Shown here piece after piece: positions 8,204 to 16,865 of a DNA stretch of 64,000 nucleotides. The translations under genes were made by a program, and so were the position numbers. The notes under the pieces were generated by a model. That model did no database searches. It was not told the DNA's origin and was given only the letters and a program-made list of their open reading frames with translations. This DNA is from Solimonas sp. SE-A11 (GTDB taxonomy: Bacteria > Pseudomonadota > Gammaproteobacteria > Nevskiales > Nevskiaceae): assembly GCF_030345715.1 (NCBI RefSeq), contig NZ_JAUASX010000010.1:1-64000 (forward strand). Reading direction: 5' to 3'. Numbering within the stretch: position 1 is the stretch's first letter; every line of letters starts with the position of its first letter.

Positions 8204-8734
8204 TCAAGGCGCCGGCGCCAGCCAGTGCAGGCTGTGGATCATCGCCTTGAAGTCACGGCGCAAACGGGGGAACTCGCTGACTGGTGCCGAGCCCACCAGC
8301 AGCAGGCCCTCGTGCCCACGCACCATCAGGGCTGCCAGGCTGCGCCGCGGCTCCATCTGGCCCGACAGCTCGATCTCGCGCAGATCGGCCTCCACGCCAT
8401 CCAGGATCACCCGCTCCGAATGGATCACGCGGTATTCCCGGGCCTGGGCACGTCCCTGCTCTTCCTTGTAGCGGACATAGCTGTCCAGCGTTGCGGGCCG
8501 GCCGCTGGGCTGCTCCCGCATGGGGTCGCTGGCCACCAGGAAGAAGCTGCGCCCGATCACCTGCCCGCGCTCCGCCGGCAGCACGAAGTAGAGGCTGCCG
8601 GGGCTGCTGTCCGCCTGCCAGCCGGCCGGCACGTGGAGTTGCAGGCGAGCGGCCGGCACGTCCACCGGGCGTGGCGGCGGCTGAGGCTGGCAGGCCGCCA
8701 GCCCCAGCAACAATACGGCCAGCAGACGCCTCAC
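8204..8734 (-). CDS. Hypothetical lipoprotein
   Basis: A 176-aa predicted lipoprotein with signal peptide MRRLLAVLLLGLAAC and a lipobox ending at Cys15, followed by a Pro-rich linker. I do not recognise a named family. The rest alternates strands and helices (LHVPAGW, SFFLVASDPM, VDGVEADLREIEL-like pattern) and resembles small envelope proteins that include a short conserved beta-rich domain. It overlaps the phosphoesterase stop by four bases and is followed by the DUF1289 gene with a similar overlap, so all are probably co-translated. Confidence 0.7.
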   Translation of the reverse strand: MRRLLAVLLLGLAACQPQPPPRPVDVPAARLQLHVPAGWQADSSPGSLYFVLPAERGQVIGRSFFLVASDPMREQPSGRPATLDSYVRYKEEQGRAQAREYRVIHSERVILDGVEADLREIELSGQMEPRRSLAALMVRGHEGLLLVGSAPVSEFPRLRRDFKAMIHSLHWLAPAP

Positions 8735-9810
8735 TTGGTGTAGCTCATCTCGAAGGCCGGCTTGGGCGCACCGTTGGCATCCACGTCGGTGGCGACGCCG
8801 CCGGGGCCGACACGGTAGGCCGCACCGGTGAAGCGGTTGCCACGCAGTTCCACCCAGAAGAAGCCGTGGGTGTCGCCTACCTGGTAGTAGGCCTCGTTGC
8901 GCGCCGGGTCCTGGATGCTGCGGTGCTTGGAGGCCGCGCCAGACAGCATGTGCTGGGTCTTGCCGCAGGACGCCACCGGCTTGAGCCAGTACAGCTCGTG
9001 GTCGTGGCCATTGAAGAAGACATCCACCTTGTCGCAGATGGTCTGCTCCAGGAAGGCCTTGTAGTCGGTGCCGCGGCAGCTGGGGCTGATCAGCCCGGCC
9101 AGCGCGCAGAGATCCGGCGAAGCGCCGCCCTCGTAGTTGCCGGCGTCGCCATGCATGCCGTTGGAGACGTAAGGATGGTGCGCCAGGGCAAACTTCCAGG
9201 TCGCCTTGCTGGCCGAAAGCGCCGCCTGCATGTCAGTCTTCTGCTCGGCTATGTAGGTCTGCAGGTTGGCGCCGTTCCAGGCGGGATTCAGGTCGTTGAA
9301 GAAATGGGTGATCGGGCTGGAGTCCAGCACGAACAGTTCCACCGTCGGGTTGGCGCTGCCGCGCGGCCAGCCCTGCGTGTAGTAGCGCGCCGGCATCACC
9401 CACTTGCTGGACTTGGCGGTGTACGCCACCTCGTGGTCGCCGCGCTCGTTGGTGCCGCCGCCGCCCAGCGGCGAGTTGGAGTTGTCATGGTTGCCCAGGG
9501 CCATGAAGAACGGAAAGTCCAGGTTCTTGTAGGGCTCTTCGAAGGCTGCCTGGAAGATCGGATCGTCGGGTGAATCCGCGCCCTGGTCATAGATGTTGTC
9601 GCCCGCGCCGACGGCGAAGTCGCAACCACGCTGGGCGCAGACCTTTTCCACGATCTTGGCCACGTCGCCGGACTCCGGCGGCGCACCGGAGTCACCGAGC
9701 ACGATAAAGCGGACGACACCGCCGGAAGACCCACCGGGGCCGGCCTCGTCGGAGCTGCCATGGCAACCCGAAAGGATCAGCGCAGTGGCGATGAGCAGGC
9801 GTTTGAACAT
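8731..9810 (-). CDS. Secreted metallophosphoesterase (purple-acid-phosphatase-like lipoprotein)
   Basis: Predicted exported calcineurin-fold phosphoesterase, 359 aa. The ATG at 9810 follows a GAGAGGGG ribosome site and opens a lipoprotein signal peptide (MFKRLLIATALILSGC). The five metal-ligand motifs appear in order: LGDSG, GAGDNIYD, GNHDN, HHPYVS and GHDHELY, as in acid phosphatases that hydrolyse phosphomonoesters. It is first in a leftward four-gene set. It faces the PhoX gene across the set, so two secreted phosphatases of unrelated folds lie within 5 kb. No PHO box was seen in front of it. Confidence 0.87.
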   Translation of the reverse strand: MFKRLLIATALILSGCHGSSDEAGPGGSSGGVVRFIVLGDSGAPPESGDVAKIVEKVCAQRGCDFAVGAGDNIYDQGADSPDDPIFQAAFEEPYKNLDFPFFMALGNHDNSNSPLGGGGTNERGDHEVAYTAKSSKWVMPARYYTQGWPRGSANPTVELFVLDSSPITHFFNDLNPAWNGANLQTYIAEQKTDMQAALSASKATWKFALAHHPYVSNGMHGDAGNYEGGASPDLCALAGLISPSCRGTDYKAFLEQTICDKVDVFFNGHDHELYWLKPVASCGKTQHMLSGAASKHRSIQDPARNEAYYQVGDTHGFFWVELRGNRFTGAAYRVGPGGVATDVDANGAPKPAFEMSYTK

Positions 9811-9838
9811 GATCGTGACCCCTCTCCAGGGACTGCAT

Positions 9839-9880
9839 AAAACGGAAGACCGCGTGCCACCCGAGGGTAGCACGCGGTCT
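9839..9880 (-). terminator. Intrinsic terminator of the OmpA gene
   Basis: AGACCGCGTGC and GCACGCGGTCT form a perfect 11-bp stem with a 12-base loop; the minus strand then runs into TCCGTTTT. It lies 26 bp past the OmpA stop and ahead of the phosphoesterase gene. Confidence 0.8.
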
Positions 9881-9905
9881 GGTACCTACAGATGACCGAG
9901 GAGAA

Positions 9906-11111
9906 TTACTCGACGATGATCTTGAACTCGACGCGGCGGTTGGTCTCGCGACCGGCCTCGTTCTCGTTGGACGCCACCGGCTGGAACTCGCCGTAGCCCT
10001 GGGCGGTCATGCGGCTGCTTTCGATGCCACGGCCGATCAGGTACTGGCGCACCGACTCGGCGCGCTGCTGCGAGAGCAGCAGATTGAAGGCCTCGGAGCC
10101 GTTCGAGTCGGTGTGACCGCCGATCTCGACGGCCAGGTTCTTCTGGCTGCTGAGGGTGCGGGACACGCCATCGAGGATGCCGCGGGAGTCGTTGGTCAGC
10201 TCGGCGGAGTTATTGTGGAACTTCACGCCCTGCAGCGTCATGGTCTGGCCGACCACGCAACCGGCGACGTCCACGGTCAGTCCGCGCTTGGTCTCGGGGC
10301 AGCGATCCGCCACGTCGGGAACGCCGTCACCGTCGGTGTCGGTGCCGGTGCTGGCAACCGGGCAGCCGTTGGTGTTGACCGGGGTGCCCGGGGGCGTGCC
10401 GGGGCACTGATCAACGCTGTCGAAGATGCCGTCGCCGTCCGTATCCACGGCGCAATCGCTGCGGCCGGTGACCGGATCCACCACGGAGATTTCGCACTCG
10501 CCCGGCTTGCCTACCGGCGCGCTGCGCTCGGCGAAGAACACCGTCAGCGGCACCTGCAGGCCGACGTTGAAGCGGTAGTCGATCAGGAAGTCTTCACCCG
10601 AAACCGACTCGTCGTTGTACTGGGCCTGCGCGCGGGCTTCCGTGCGGATGCCCAGGCCGTACCAAGGCAGCGGAAACAGCAGGCCCGCGCCGATGTTGAG
10701 GCCGCCGTGGACGTGGTCGTCGCCACGCACGTCCTCCTGGATCAGGTTGACGCCCGCCAGCAGGAAGGGCTTGAAGCGCGGCGCGTACTTCAGGCCGGTC
10801 TGCGGCTCGCCGTAGTGGTGCACCAGGTCCAGCGACAGGGCCGACTGGTAGTCCTTGTTGCCGTCGATGTTGCGCTCGCGGCCGACGTCGGTGAAGCTCA
10901 GTTCGAGGGCGTTGTTGCTGCCCCAGTCGATCGGCATGCCGACGGTGATCTGGAAGCCCTGGCCGTCGTCGGAGTCACGGGCGCTGTCGCCGAGCTCGTA
11001 GGAGTAGAACGCTCCGACATACGGAATCTCGTAGCCGTCCGTGGTAACCGCGTAAGCCGGGGCGACACTGAACATCGCCAAGGCCGCCGCGCTGATGGTC
11101 CGCATGCGCAT
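9906..11111 (-). CDS. OmpA-family outer membrane protein with TSP3 repeats
   Basis: Outer membrane anchor protein of about 401 aa linking the membrane to peptidoglycan. A Sec signal peptide (ending APAYA) precedes an N-terminal beta-barrel of alternating aromatic strands up to about residue 205. A Cys-containing, calcium-binding thrombospondin-3-like stretch follows (DTDGDGIFDSVDQCP and DTDGDGVPDVADRCP). The C-terminal OmpA domain (about 290-401) has GHTDSNGSEAFN and LSQQRAESVRQYL. ATG 11111 is preferred, after AGGGGAAG; GTG 11114 and ATG 11105 are alternatives. This is the OprF-like layout. It lies between its own terminator and the pyrD terminator, so it is monocistronic. Confidence 0.92.
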   Translation of the reverse strand: MRMRTISAAALAMFSVAPAYAVTTDGYEIPYVGAFYSYELGDSARDSDDGQGFQITVGMPIDWGSNNALELSFTDVGRERNIDGNKDYQSALSLDLVHHYGEPQTGLKYAPRFKPFLLAGVNLIQEDVRGDDHVHGGLNIGAGLLFPLPWYGLGIRTEARAQAQYNDESVSGEDFLIDYRFNVGLQVPLTVFFAERSAPVGKPGECEISVVDPVTGRSDCAVDTDGDGIFDSVDQCPGTPPGTPVNTNGCPVASTGTDTDGDGVPDVADRCPETKRGLTVDVAGCVVGQTMTLQGVKFHNNSAELTNDSRGILDGVSRTLSSQKNLAVEIGGHTDSNGSEAFNLLLSQQRAESVRQYLIGRGIESSRMTAQGYGEFQPVASNENEAGRETNRRVEFKIIVE

Positions 11112-11142
11112 CACTCTTCCCCTGTCTTGAACTCAAAAAATG

Positions 11143-11170
11143 AAAAAAACCAAGTACTGTCGTAACTTGG
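11143..11170 (-). terminator. Intrinsic terminator downstream of pyrD
   Basis: On the minus strand CCAAGT, a nine-base loop and ACTTGG are followed by seven T. It lies in the 160-bp gap between the pyrD stop and the OmpA start, so it ends the ribA-kinase-pyrD transcript. The stem is only six bp, but the T-run is strong. Confidence 0.65.
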
Positions 11171-11272
11171 AGTGATTATTCGTCGAATATAATGTATTGC
11201 TCATGACAGCGGCAACCTTGCCCCCGCCATGGGCAATTTCTCCTAGCCGCCACCCCAAGCCGCCCCGCCGGT

Positions 11273-12277
11273 TCAGGCCTGGGTGCAGTCCGCTATCAGC
11301 CGCGGCCCCTGGTAGATGAAGCCGGTGTAGATCTGCAGCAGGTCGGCGCCGGCCCGGCGGCGCGCCCGGGCATCCTCGCCCGAGCAGATGCCGCCGACGC
11401 CCACCAGCGGGTAGTCCTTGCCGACGCGCGAGCGCAGCTGGCGCAGCGTCTCGCAGGCCAGGCTCTCCAGCGGCGCCCCGGACAGGCCGCCCTGCTCCTT
11501 GGCCAGCGGCTCCCGCTCCAGCCCCGGGCGCGACAGCGTGGTGTTGGTGGCGATCAGGCCGTCGATGCCCAGCTCCACTGCCAGCCGGGCGATGTGGTCC
11601 AGCTGTGCCAGGCTCACGTCCGGCGCGATCTTGACCAGCAGTGGCGTGTGCTTGCCGTGGCGCTGGGCCAGCTCCCTCTGCTCGGCCTTCAGCGCCTTCA
11701 GCAGGGCCTCCAGCTTGGCCTCGTCCTGCAGGTCGCGCAGGTTCTTGGTGTTGGGCGAGGAGATGTTGACGGTAATGTAGCTGGCGGCCTGGTAGACCTT
11801 GCGCAGGCAGATCAGGTAGTCGTCCGCGGCCCGCTCGATCGGCGTATCGGCGTTCTTGCCGATATTGATGCCGAGGATGCCGGAATAGTCGGCCTTGGCC
11901 ACCTGCTGCAGCAGGTAGTCCACGCCCTTGTTGTTGAAGCCCAGGCGATTGATCAGGGCCTGCTGCTCCACCAGGCGGAACATGCGCGGCCGCGGGTTGC
12001 CCGGCTGTGGCCGCGGCGTGACCGTGCCCACCTCGATGAAGCCGAAGCCCAGGCGTGCCCAGGCCTCGATGCACTCGCCGTTCTTGTCGAGGCCGGCGGC
12101 CAGGCCCACGCGGTTGGGGAAGTTCAGGCCGAACAGCCGGACCGGGTCATCCGGCGTGCGCCCCGCGAAGGGCGCGGTGGCCAGGCGCGGCCAGTTCTTG
12201 AAGGAGGCGATCGTCAGTTCGTGCGCCTGTTCGGCGTCGAGCTGGAACAGCGCGCTGCGCGCCAGCGAGTAGAGCAT
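11273..12277 (-). CDS. pyrD: Dihydroorotate dehydrogenase, quinone type (class 2)
   Basis: Membrane-associated FMN enzyme that oxidises dihydroorotate to orotate using ubiquinone, the fourth step of UMP synthesis. The 334-aa product has the amphipathic class-2 N-terminus (MLYSLARSALFQLDAEQAHEL), FMN-binding GLAAGLDKNG, the NRLGFNNKG motif, catalytic Ser in NISSPNT near 173, and VGVGGI with IYTGF at the C-terminal phosphate site. The length matches the E. coli enzyme. It follows the ABC1-kinase gene by 11 bp and probably shares its transcript. Confidence 0.96.
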   Translation of the reverse strand: MLYSLARSALFQLDAEQAHELTIASFKNWPRLATAPFAGRTPDDPVRLFGLNFPNRVGLAAGLDKNGECIEAWARLGFGFIEVGTVTPRPQPGNPRPRMFRLVEQQALINRLGFNNKGVDYLLQQVAKADYSGILGINIGKNADTPIERAADDYLICLRKVYQAASYITVNISSPNTKNLRDLQDEAKLEALLKALKAEQRELAQRHGKHTPLLVKIAPDVSLAQLDHIARLAVELGIDGLIATNTTLSRPGLEREPLAKEQGGLSGAPLESLACETLRQLRSRVGKDYPLVGVGGICSGEDARARRRAGADLLQIYTGFIYQGPRLIADCTQA

Positions 12278-12288
12278 GGTGTAGGGAC

Positions 12289-14292
12289 TTAGGGTGCGTG
12301 GAGGGCCGGACGCGCGGGCGGCGCCAGGCGTTGCTTGATGATGCCGGGCAGCGGCAGCAGGCGCGCCAGGCGCAGGCGCAGGCTGCGGCTCTCTTCATGG
12401 AGCCGGTCCTGCGTGAAGGTGAGCGGCAGGCGCAGCAGCCCCCGTGCCAGGTCGGCGGCCAGCTTCTTCTTGGATTCGTTCTCGTATAGCGAGCCGAAGC
12501 TGCCGGCGGCGGCGAACAGCGCGCGCGACAGGTGCAGGTAGTCGCGCTTGAGCACCACGCCGGCATGCTGGGTATTGGACATCAGCTGCAGGATCGCCTG
12601 CCCGCGCCGATAGAGCCCGTCCACCCCTTCCCGCTTCAGCTCGGGGATGAAGCTGCCCAGGGTCAGCGGGCGGATGCCCTTCTTGGCCAGGGTCTCGTCC
12701 AGCAGCGCCTTGATCTCCGCGCGTCGCGCGGCGTTGGCTTCCGGCTGGGTGCTGACGCGGATCAGGGTATCGGCCAGCAATTCGGTGTCGGCGAGGATGG
12801 CCCCGGCCAGGTAGTCCCAGACCAGGTTCCACTTGCCATCCAACGGCACCACGTTGCCCCAGTCGATCAGGTGCAGCGAGCCGTCCGAGCCGATCATGAT
12901 GTTGCCGGGGTGCAGGTCGCCGTGCATCTCGCCGTGCACCATCACGTGGTACAGCAGGGTGTACAGCAGGCGTTCCGAAATCTGGCGCTGAAAGCAACGA
13001 CGCTCCGACAGCGGCATGCGGCGCAGCGCGCGCGTCAGGCTGCTGGCATCGGAGAGGTATTCCATCTCGATGATGCGCCGCGTGTGGTTGTAGATCGCGG
13101 GCACCTTCCACATGTTGGACTTGAGGCTGCGCTCGTAGAAACGCAGGTGGTGCCGCGCCTCCGACTCGAAGTCCAGCTCCTCGACGAAGCCAGCCACGAA
13201 CTCATCGATCTGCTCCTGCATCGCGCGCAGGAACGGCGCCAGTTTGGTGTGCGGCGCCCAGTACTGAGAGGACATGATCGCCAGCCCCAGCACCAGCTTA
13301 CCGATGATGAACTCGCGGTCGATGTTGTGGCGGCCGACCTTGATCACCACCGGCTTGAGGATTTCCTTGCCATCCTCCATGACGGGCTTCTTGGCGAAGT
13401 AGACGCTGCCGATCGAGCCTGACTTCACCGGCCGCGCCGGGTCGAAGTCCATGAACAGCTTGTGCGCGGGCTTGCCGTAGCACTCGAGGAAGGCCGTGCT
13501 CACCTCCTCCTCGGTCATCGCCGGTACGTCCTCGTGGAACACCGCCAGTTCCCTGGCGATCTCCTCGGGCAGGAAGTCGGTATTCGCCGCCGCCACCTGC
13601 GCCATCTTGATAAAGAACGGCCCGAACTCGCGCACCATGGCCGCCACGATCTGCGCCTGCGCACCGAAGTCGCGCGGGTCGGCCTGGAAAAACGGCTTGA
13701 TGTGGCGCAGCGCGCGGATCTGGCGCCGCACGATGATGGCATCGTTGCGGATGATGGCGGCCCGCCGCAGGATTTCGTTGAGCTGCCACTGGTTGAAGCG
13801 GCGGCCGGCCTTGAGCAGGTTCACGATCTCCACCAGCTGCGGCTCGTAGGTGCGCAGTACCAGCCGCACCATGTCCAGCGACAGCTCCCCCAGGCCCTTC
13901 AGGTCCGGCGAGGAGAACAGCTCGTTGAAGAACAGCCAGAACTCCTGTACCAGGGCGTCCGGCACCGGCACCGGAGAGCGGGCCGTCACCTGCTCCACCA
14001 GGAAGCGGATGAGGTCCTCGGTGGATTGCTCGTTGGGGATCAGCTGCCGCATGCGCAGGTAGCTGGTGAGCTTTTCGGTCTGGCGCAGCAGCGGGTGCTG
14101 GTACAGGCCCTCGAAAGCCTTGTCGACGGCGAAGGTCAGCTCGTCGCGGGTGACGTCCGGCTCCGAGGCCAGCAGCTTCACCAGCGGTGCAAAGCCCTTG
14201 GTCAGGCGATAGGTGGACGTAGTGAACGCCCCGAGCCCGCGCAGCAGGCCGAGCTGCTTGTCAGCGAGATCGTAGGGCTCGGGCGGGTTCAC
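12289..14292 (-). CDS. ABC1/AarF/UbiB-family protein kinase-like protein
   Basis: Atypical protein-kinase-like ATPase of the ABC1/UbiB family, about 667 aa; members support ubiquinone synthesis or lipid/quinone handling. Kinase-like motifs are visible: the Ala-containing nucleotide loop ([11 protein letters not shown]), the family helix [17 protein letters not shown], catalytic [10 protein letters not shown] and LIDWGN. It is longer than canonical UbiB and has a different N-terminus, so it may be a paralogue. The GTG start at 14292 overlaps the ribA stop as GTGA, giving tight coupling; the open frame upstream lies inside ribA and is not real. pyrD follows. Confidence 0.85.
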   Translation of the reverse strand: MNPPEPYDLADKQLGLLRGLGAFTTSTYRLTKGFAPLVKLLASEPDVTRDELTFAVDKAFEGLYQHPLLRQTEKLTSYLRMRQLIPNEQSTEDLIRFLVEQVTARSPVPVPDALVQEFWLFFNELFSSPDLKGLGELSLDMVRLVLRTYEPQLVEIVNLLKAGRRFNQWQLNEILRRAAIIRNDAIIVRRQIRALRHIKPFFQADPRDFGAQAQIVAAMVREFGPFFIKMAQVAAANTDFLPEEIARELAVFHEDVPAMTEEEVSTAFLECYGKPAHKLFMDFDPARPVKSGSIGSVYFAKKPVMEDGKEILKPVVIKVGRHNIDREFIIGKLVLGLAIMSSQYWAPHTKLAPFLRAMQEQIDEFVAGFVEELDFESEARHHLRFYERSLKSNMWKVPAIYNHTRRIIEMEYLSDASSLTRALRRMPLSERRCFQRQISERLLYTLLYHVMVHGEMHGDLHPGNIMIGSDGSLHLIDWGNVVPLDGKWNLVWDYLAGAILADTELLADTLIRVSTQPEANAARRAEIKALLDETLAKKGIRPLTLGSFIPELKREGVDGLYRRGQAILQLMSNTQHAGVVLKRDYLHLSRALFAAAGSFGSLYENESKKKLAADLARGLLRLPLTFTQDRLHEESRSLRLRLARLLPLPGIIKQRLAPPARPALHAP

Positions 14293-14876
14293 GGCAGGCC
14301 CAGCAGGTGCCCCAGCTTGGCGGCCTTGGTGGCCAGGTAGGACTCGTTGTGCGGGTTGCGGCCGCTCTCCAGCGGCACCCGCTCCACGATCGTGACGCCC
14401 GCCTGCTCCAGCGCGTCGAGCTTGCGCGGATTGTTGGTCATCAGGCGGATGTGGCACAGGCCCAGCTGCTTGAGCAGGTCAATGGCCAGGCCGTACTCGC
14501 GGGCGTCGGCCGGAAAACCGAGCTGGTGATTGGCCTCCACCGTGTCCGCCCCCTTGTCCTGAAGGGCGTAGGCGCGAATCTTGTTGCCCAGGCCGATGCC
14601 CCGCCCTTCCTGGCGCAGGTACAGCACGGCGCCGCGTCCGTCCGCGGCGATCTTCTGCAGGGCCGAATTCAGCTGGGCACCGCAGTCGCAACGCAGCGAG
14701 AACAGCGCATCGCCCGTCAGGCACTCGGAGTGGATGCGGATCAACGGCGGTTCACCCGCCAGGTCACCGAGCGACACCACCACGTGTTCCTTGCCATCGT
14801 CGGACTGGAACACGGTGATGCGGAACTCGGCGAAGGGAGTCGGCAGCTTGGATTCGGCGATCCGTTGGAGAGTCAT
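14289..14876 (-). CDS. ribA: GTP cyclohydrolase II
   Basis: Opens the imidazole ring of GTP to 2,5-diamino-6-ribosylamino-pyrimidinone phosphate, the first step of riboflavin synthesis. The 195-aa stand-alone enzyme (not fused to RibB) has zinc ligands C52, C63 and C65 (SEC...LRCDCG), the active-site stretch RQEGRGIGL and the conserved MTNNPRK near 148-155. It is first in a leftward unit with the ABC1 kinase and pyrD. No FMN riboswitch is visible upstream. Confidence 0.96.
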   Translation of the reverse strand: MTLQRIAESKLPTPFAEFRITVFQSDDGKEHVVVSLGDLAGEPPLIRIHSECLTGDALFSLRCDCGAQLNSALQKIAADGRGAVLYLRQEGRGIGLGNKIRAYALQDKGADTVEANHQLGFPADAREYGLAIDLLKQLGLCHIRLMTNNPRKLDALEQAGVTIVERVPLESGRNPHNESYLATKAAKLGHLLGLP

Positions 14877-14996
14877 GCGCAGATTATCGGGGCTCCCGGC
14901 CTCAACCGCCCGGAATGCATTGAAGTCGTTATCTTTTTTGCCGCCCGACGAAGATGCCGGGAGGCATTCGGCGCATTGTGACCGCTTTGCAACGAA

Positions 14997-15024
14997 ATAG
15001 GGAGGGCCTCACGGCCCTCCCTAT
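14997..15024. terminator. Perfect 12-bp hairpin, possible terminator after fabG
   Basis: ATAGGGAGGGCC and GGCCCTCCCTAT pair perfectly around TCAC. The minus-strand tail (TTCGTTGC) lacks a real T-run, so termination is only a possibility. It lies between the reductase gene and ribA, next to a longer palindrome. Confidence 0.45.
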
Positions 15025-15046
15025 CTTGATTGCAAGCTCTCCGAGG

Positions 15047-15159
15047 ATGTGAAGAGGCCGTCGCGAGCGCCCCGAGGTTGCAGCGAGGAGCGGAGCCGTA
15101 CTGATGTACGGCGAGCACCAGAGATGCAGGATCGGGGTGCGTAGCAGGCCTATTCACAT
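15047..15159. repeat. 113-bp concentric palindromic element
   Basis: Three inverted-repeat pairs share one centre at 15103.5: outer ATGTGAAGAGGCC with GGCCTATTCACAT, middle GCGCCCCGA with TCGGGGTGC, and inner GCCGTAC with GTACGGC around TGAT. The element ends three bases before the reductase stop codon, so it forms the start of that mRNA's 3' untranslated region or the ribA leader region. It has no protein-like reading. Confidence 0.75.
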
Positions 15160-15161
15160 AC

Positions 15162-16589
15162 TCAAGCGCCCATCCAGTTCTGGCCGCAGACGCGCAGCGT
15201 GGAACCGTTGACGCCACCCGCCGCCGCCGAGGCGAAGAAGGTCACCGTCTCCGCGATGTCCTGCGGCAGGCCGGCCTGCGACAGCGAGTTGATGCGGCGG
15301 CCGACTTCGCGCGGGCCCAGCGGCATCGCGGCGGTCATGGCGGTCTCGATGAAGCCCGGCGCAACGGCGTTGATCGCACCACCCCGCTTGGCCATGGCGG
15401 CCGCCATGGCCTGGGTGTAGCCGATCACGCCGGCCTTGGTCGAGCCGTAGTTGGTCTGGCCGGCATTGCCGGCGATGCCGCCGATCGACGAGATGCAGAC
15501 GATGCGGGCACCGTCCTTGAGGCCGCTCTTCAGCAGGCCTTCGTTGATGCGCAGGATGGCACCCAGGTTGATGTTCAACACCAGGTCCCACTGCTGCTGC
15601 GACATGTTGCGCAGCATCTTGTCGCGGGTCACGCCGGCGTTGTGGACGACGATGTCCAGCCCCCCGAACTTGGCCAAGGCTTCCTTGGCGATGCGCTCGG
15701 CCGCATCCGGCGCCGTCACGTCCAGGGCCAGGCCGTGGCCGCCGATGCGCGCCATGGTTTCACCCAGGCCGCCCTCGGCCGAGGGATGGTCCATGCCGAT
15801 CACCGTGGCGCCTTCGCGGGCCAGGGTCTCGGCGATCGAGGCACCGATGCCGCGGGCGGCGCCGGTCACCAATGCCACTTTGCCGGCCAGCGAGCCGGCC
15901 AGGGCCAGCGGTTCGCCGCCCTGGGGGCCCTTGCCGACGCGCAGCAGCTGGCCGGTGACATAGGCCGAGTGCTCGGACAGGAAGAAGCGCAGCGGTGCAG
16001 CCAGCCACTCCGCACCGCCCTCTGCCACCTCCAGCAGGTTGGCGGTGGTGCCGTTCTTGCCCACTTCCTTGCCCAGCGAGCGCACGAAGCCGCGCAGCGC
16101 GGTCTGGGCGGTCTTCAGGCCGATCTCCTCGATCTCGTCCGGCGAGCGCGACAGCACCACGACGCGGCCGTTGGCCGGCAGGCTGCGGACCAGCGGCTGG
16201 AAGAAGTCATACAGCTCGCGTAGCTGCTCCGCGCTGGCGATACCCGAGGCATCGAACAGCACTGCGTGGCTGCGCGGAGCACTGGCGTCCGCGCCTGGGT
16301 TGCCGGTCACGGCCAGGCCCAGCTCGGCGGCGGCCTGCTTCACGGGCGTCAGGCCCGCATGCTCCGGCACGACGCGAAGCACGGCACCGGCGGCCGCCAG
16401 CGCCTCCAGCAGCGGCTTGGCCAGGATGGCGCCGTTACCGGAGCCCACAGTGACGAACTTGCCGTCGAGCGGACGATCCGCCCAGGCGGCCTTGGCGCGA
16501 TTCAGGCGCGGCGGCTGCGGCAGGCCGAGCATGGTGGCCAGGCTCTTGCCGAAGGGGGTCTGGGTGAATTCCATCAAGCGATCGCTCAT
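15162..16589 (-). CDS. High-molecular-weight 3-oxoacyl-ACP/CoA reductase (FabG4-like)
   Basis: NAD(P)H-dependent reductase of 3-oxoacyl thioesters, 475 aa, about twice the size of ordinary FabG. The N-terminal half (about 1-215) is a degenerate Rossmann/flavodoxin-like domain (FVTVGSGNGAIL). The C-terminal half is a complete SDR ketoreductase with TGAARGIGAS near 240, NAGVTRDK near 318, catalytic Ser in SSIGG, YGSTK (Tyr/Lys) near 383, and PGFIETAMT. This layout is known for HMwFabG (mycobacterial FabG4), which acts on long 3-oxoacyl-CoA with NADH. A long palindrome lies directly behind the stop. The divergent gene begins about 280 bp upstream. Confidence 0.88.
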   Translation of the reverse strand: MSDRLMEFTQTPFGKSLATMLGLPQPPRLNRAKAAWADRPLDGKFVTVGSGNGAILAKPLLEALAAAGAVLRVVPEHAGLTPVKQAAAELGLAVTGNPGADASAPRSHAVLFDASGIASAEQLRELYDFFQPLVRSLPANGRVVVLSRSPDEIEEIGLKTAQTALRGFVRSLGKEVGKNGTTANLLEVAEGGAEWLAAPLRFFLSEHSAYVTGQLLRVGKGPQGGEPLALAGSLAGKVALVTGAARGIGASIAETLAREGATVIGMDHPSAEGGLGETMARIGGHGLALDVTAPDAAERIAKEALAKFGGLDIVVHNAGVTRDKMLRNMSQQQWDLVLNINLGAILRINEGLLKSGLKDGARIVCISSIGGIAGNAGQTNYGSTKAGVIGYTQAMAAAMAKRGGAINAVAPGFIETAMTAAMPLGPREVGRRINSLSQAGLPQDIAETVTFFASAAAGGVNGSTLRVCGQNWMGA

Positions 16590-16865
16590 CGCTGCTCCTG
16601 ATTGCTTTGCCGTAACGAGGGGTGGGAGCTAGAAAAGCTCCGTCAAGACAACCAAGCTAACCGATCGCCGCCACAGCGTCCTTGGCCGCACTGACACGGG
16701 TTTGCGCCGGTGAAATCAGGCGCCTCCGCCGTATCATTGACGACGCGCGGGCCACTGTCGGATAGTTTTCCGACCTGAGGGTCGTCATAATTCGCGCCCA
16801 GCCGCTCGTCGGCTGATCTACTGCGGCGCCCATAACGAAACAATATTTCTGGAGGGTTGGACCAG

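Noticed and set aside
14877-15046. FMN riboswitch before ribA
   Set aside because: No conserved six-stem core was recognisable; only palindromic sequences are present.
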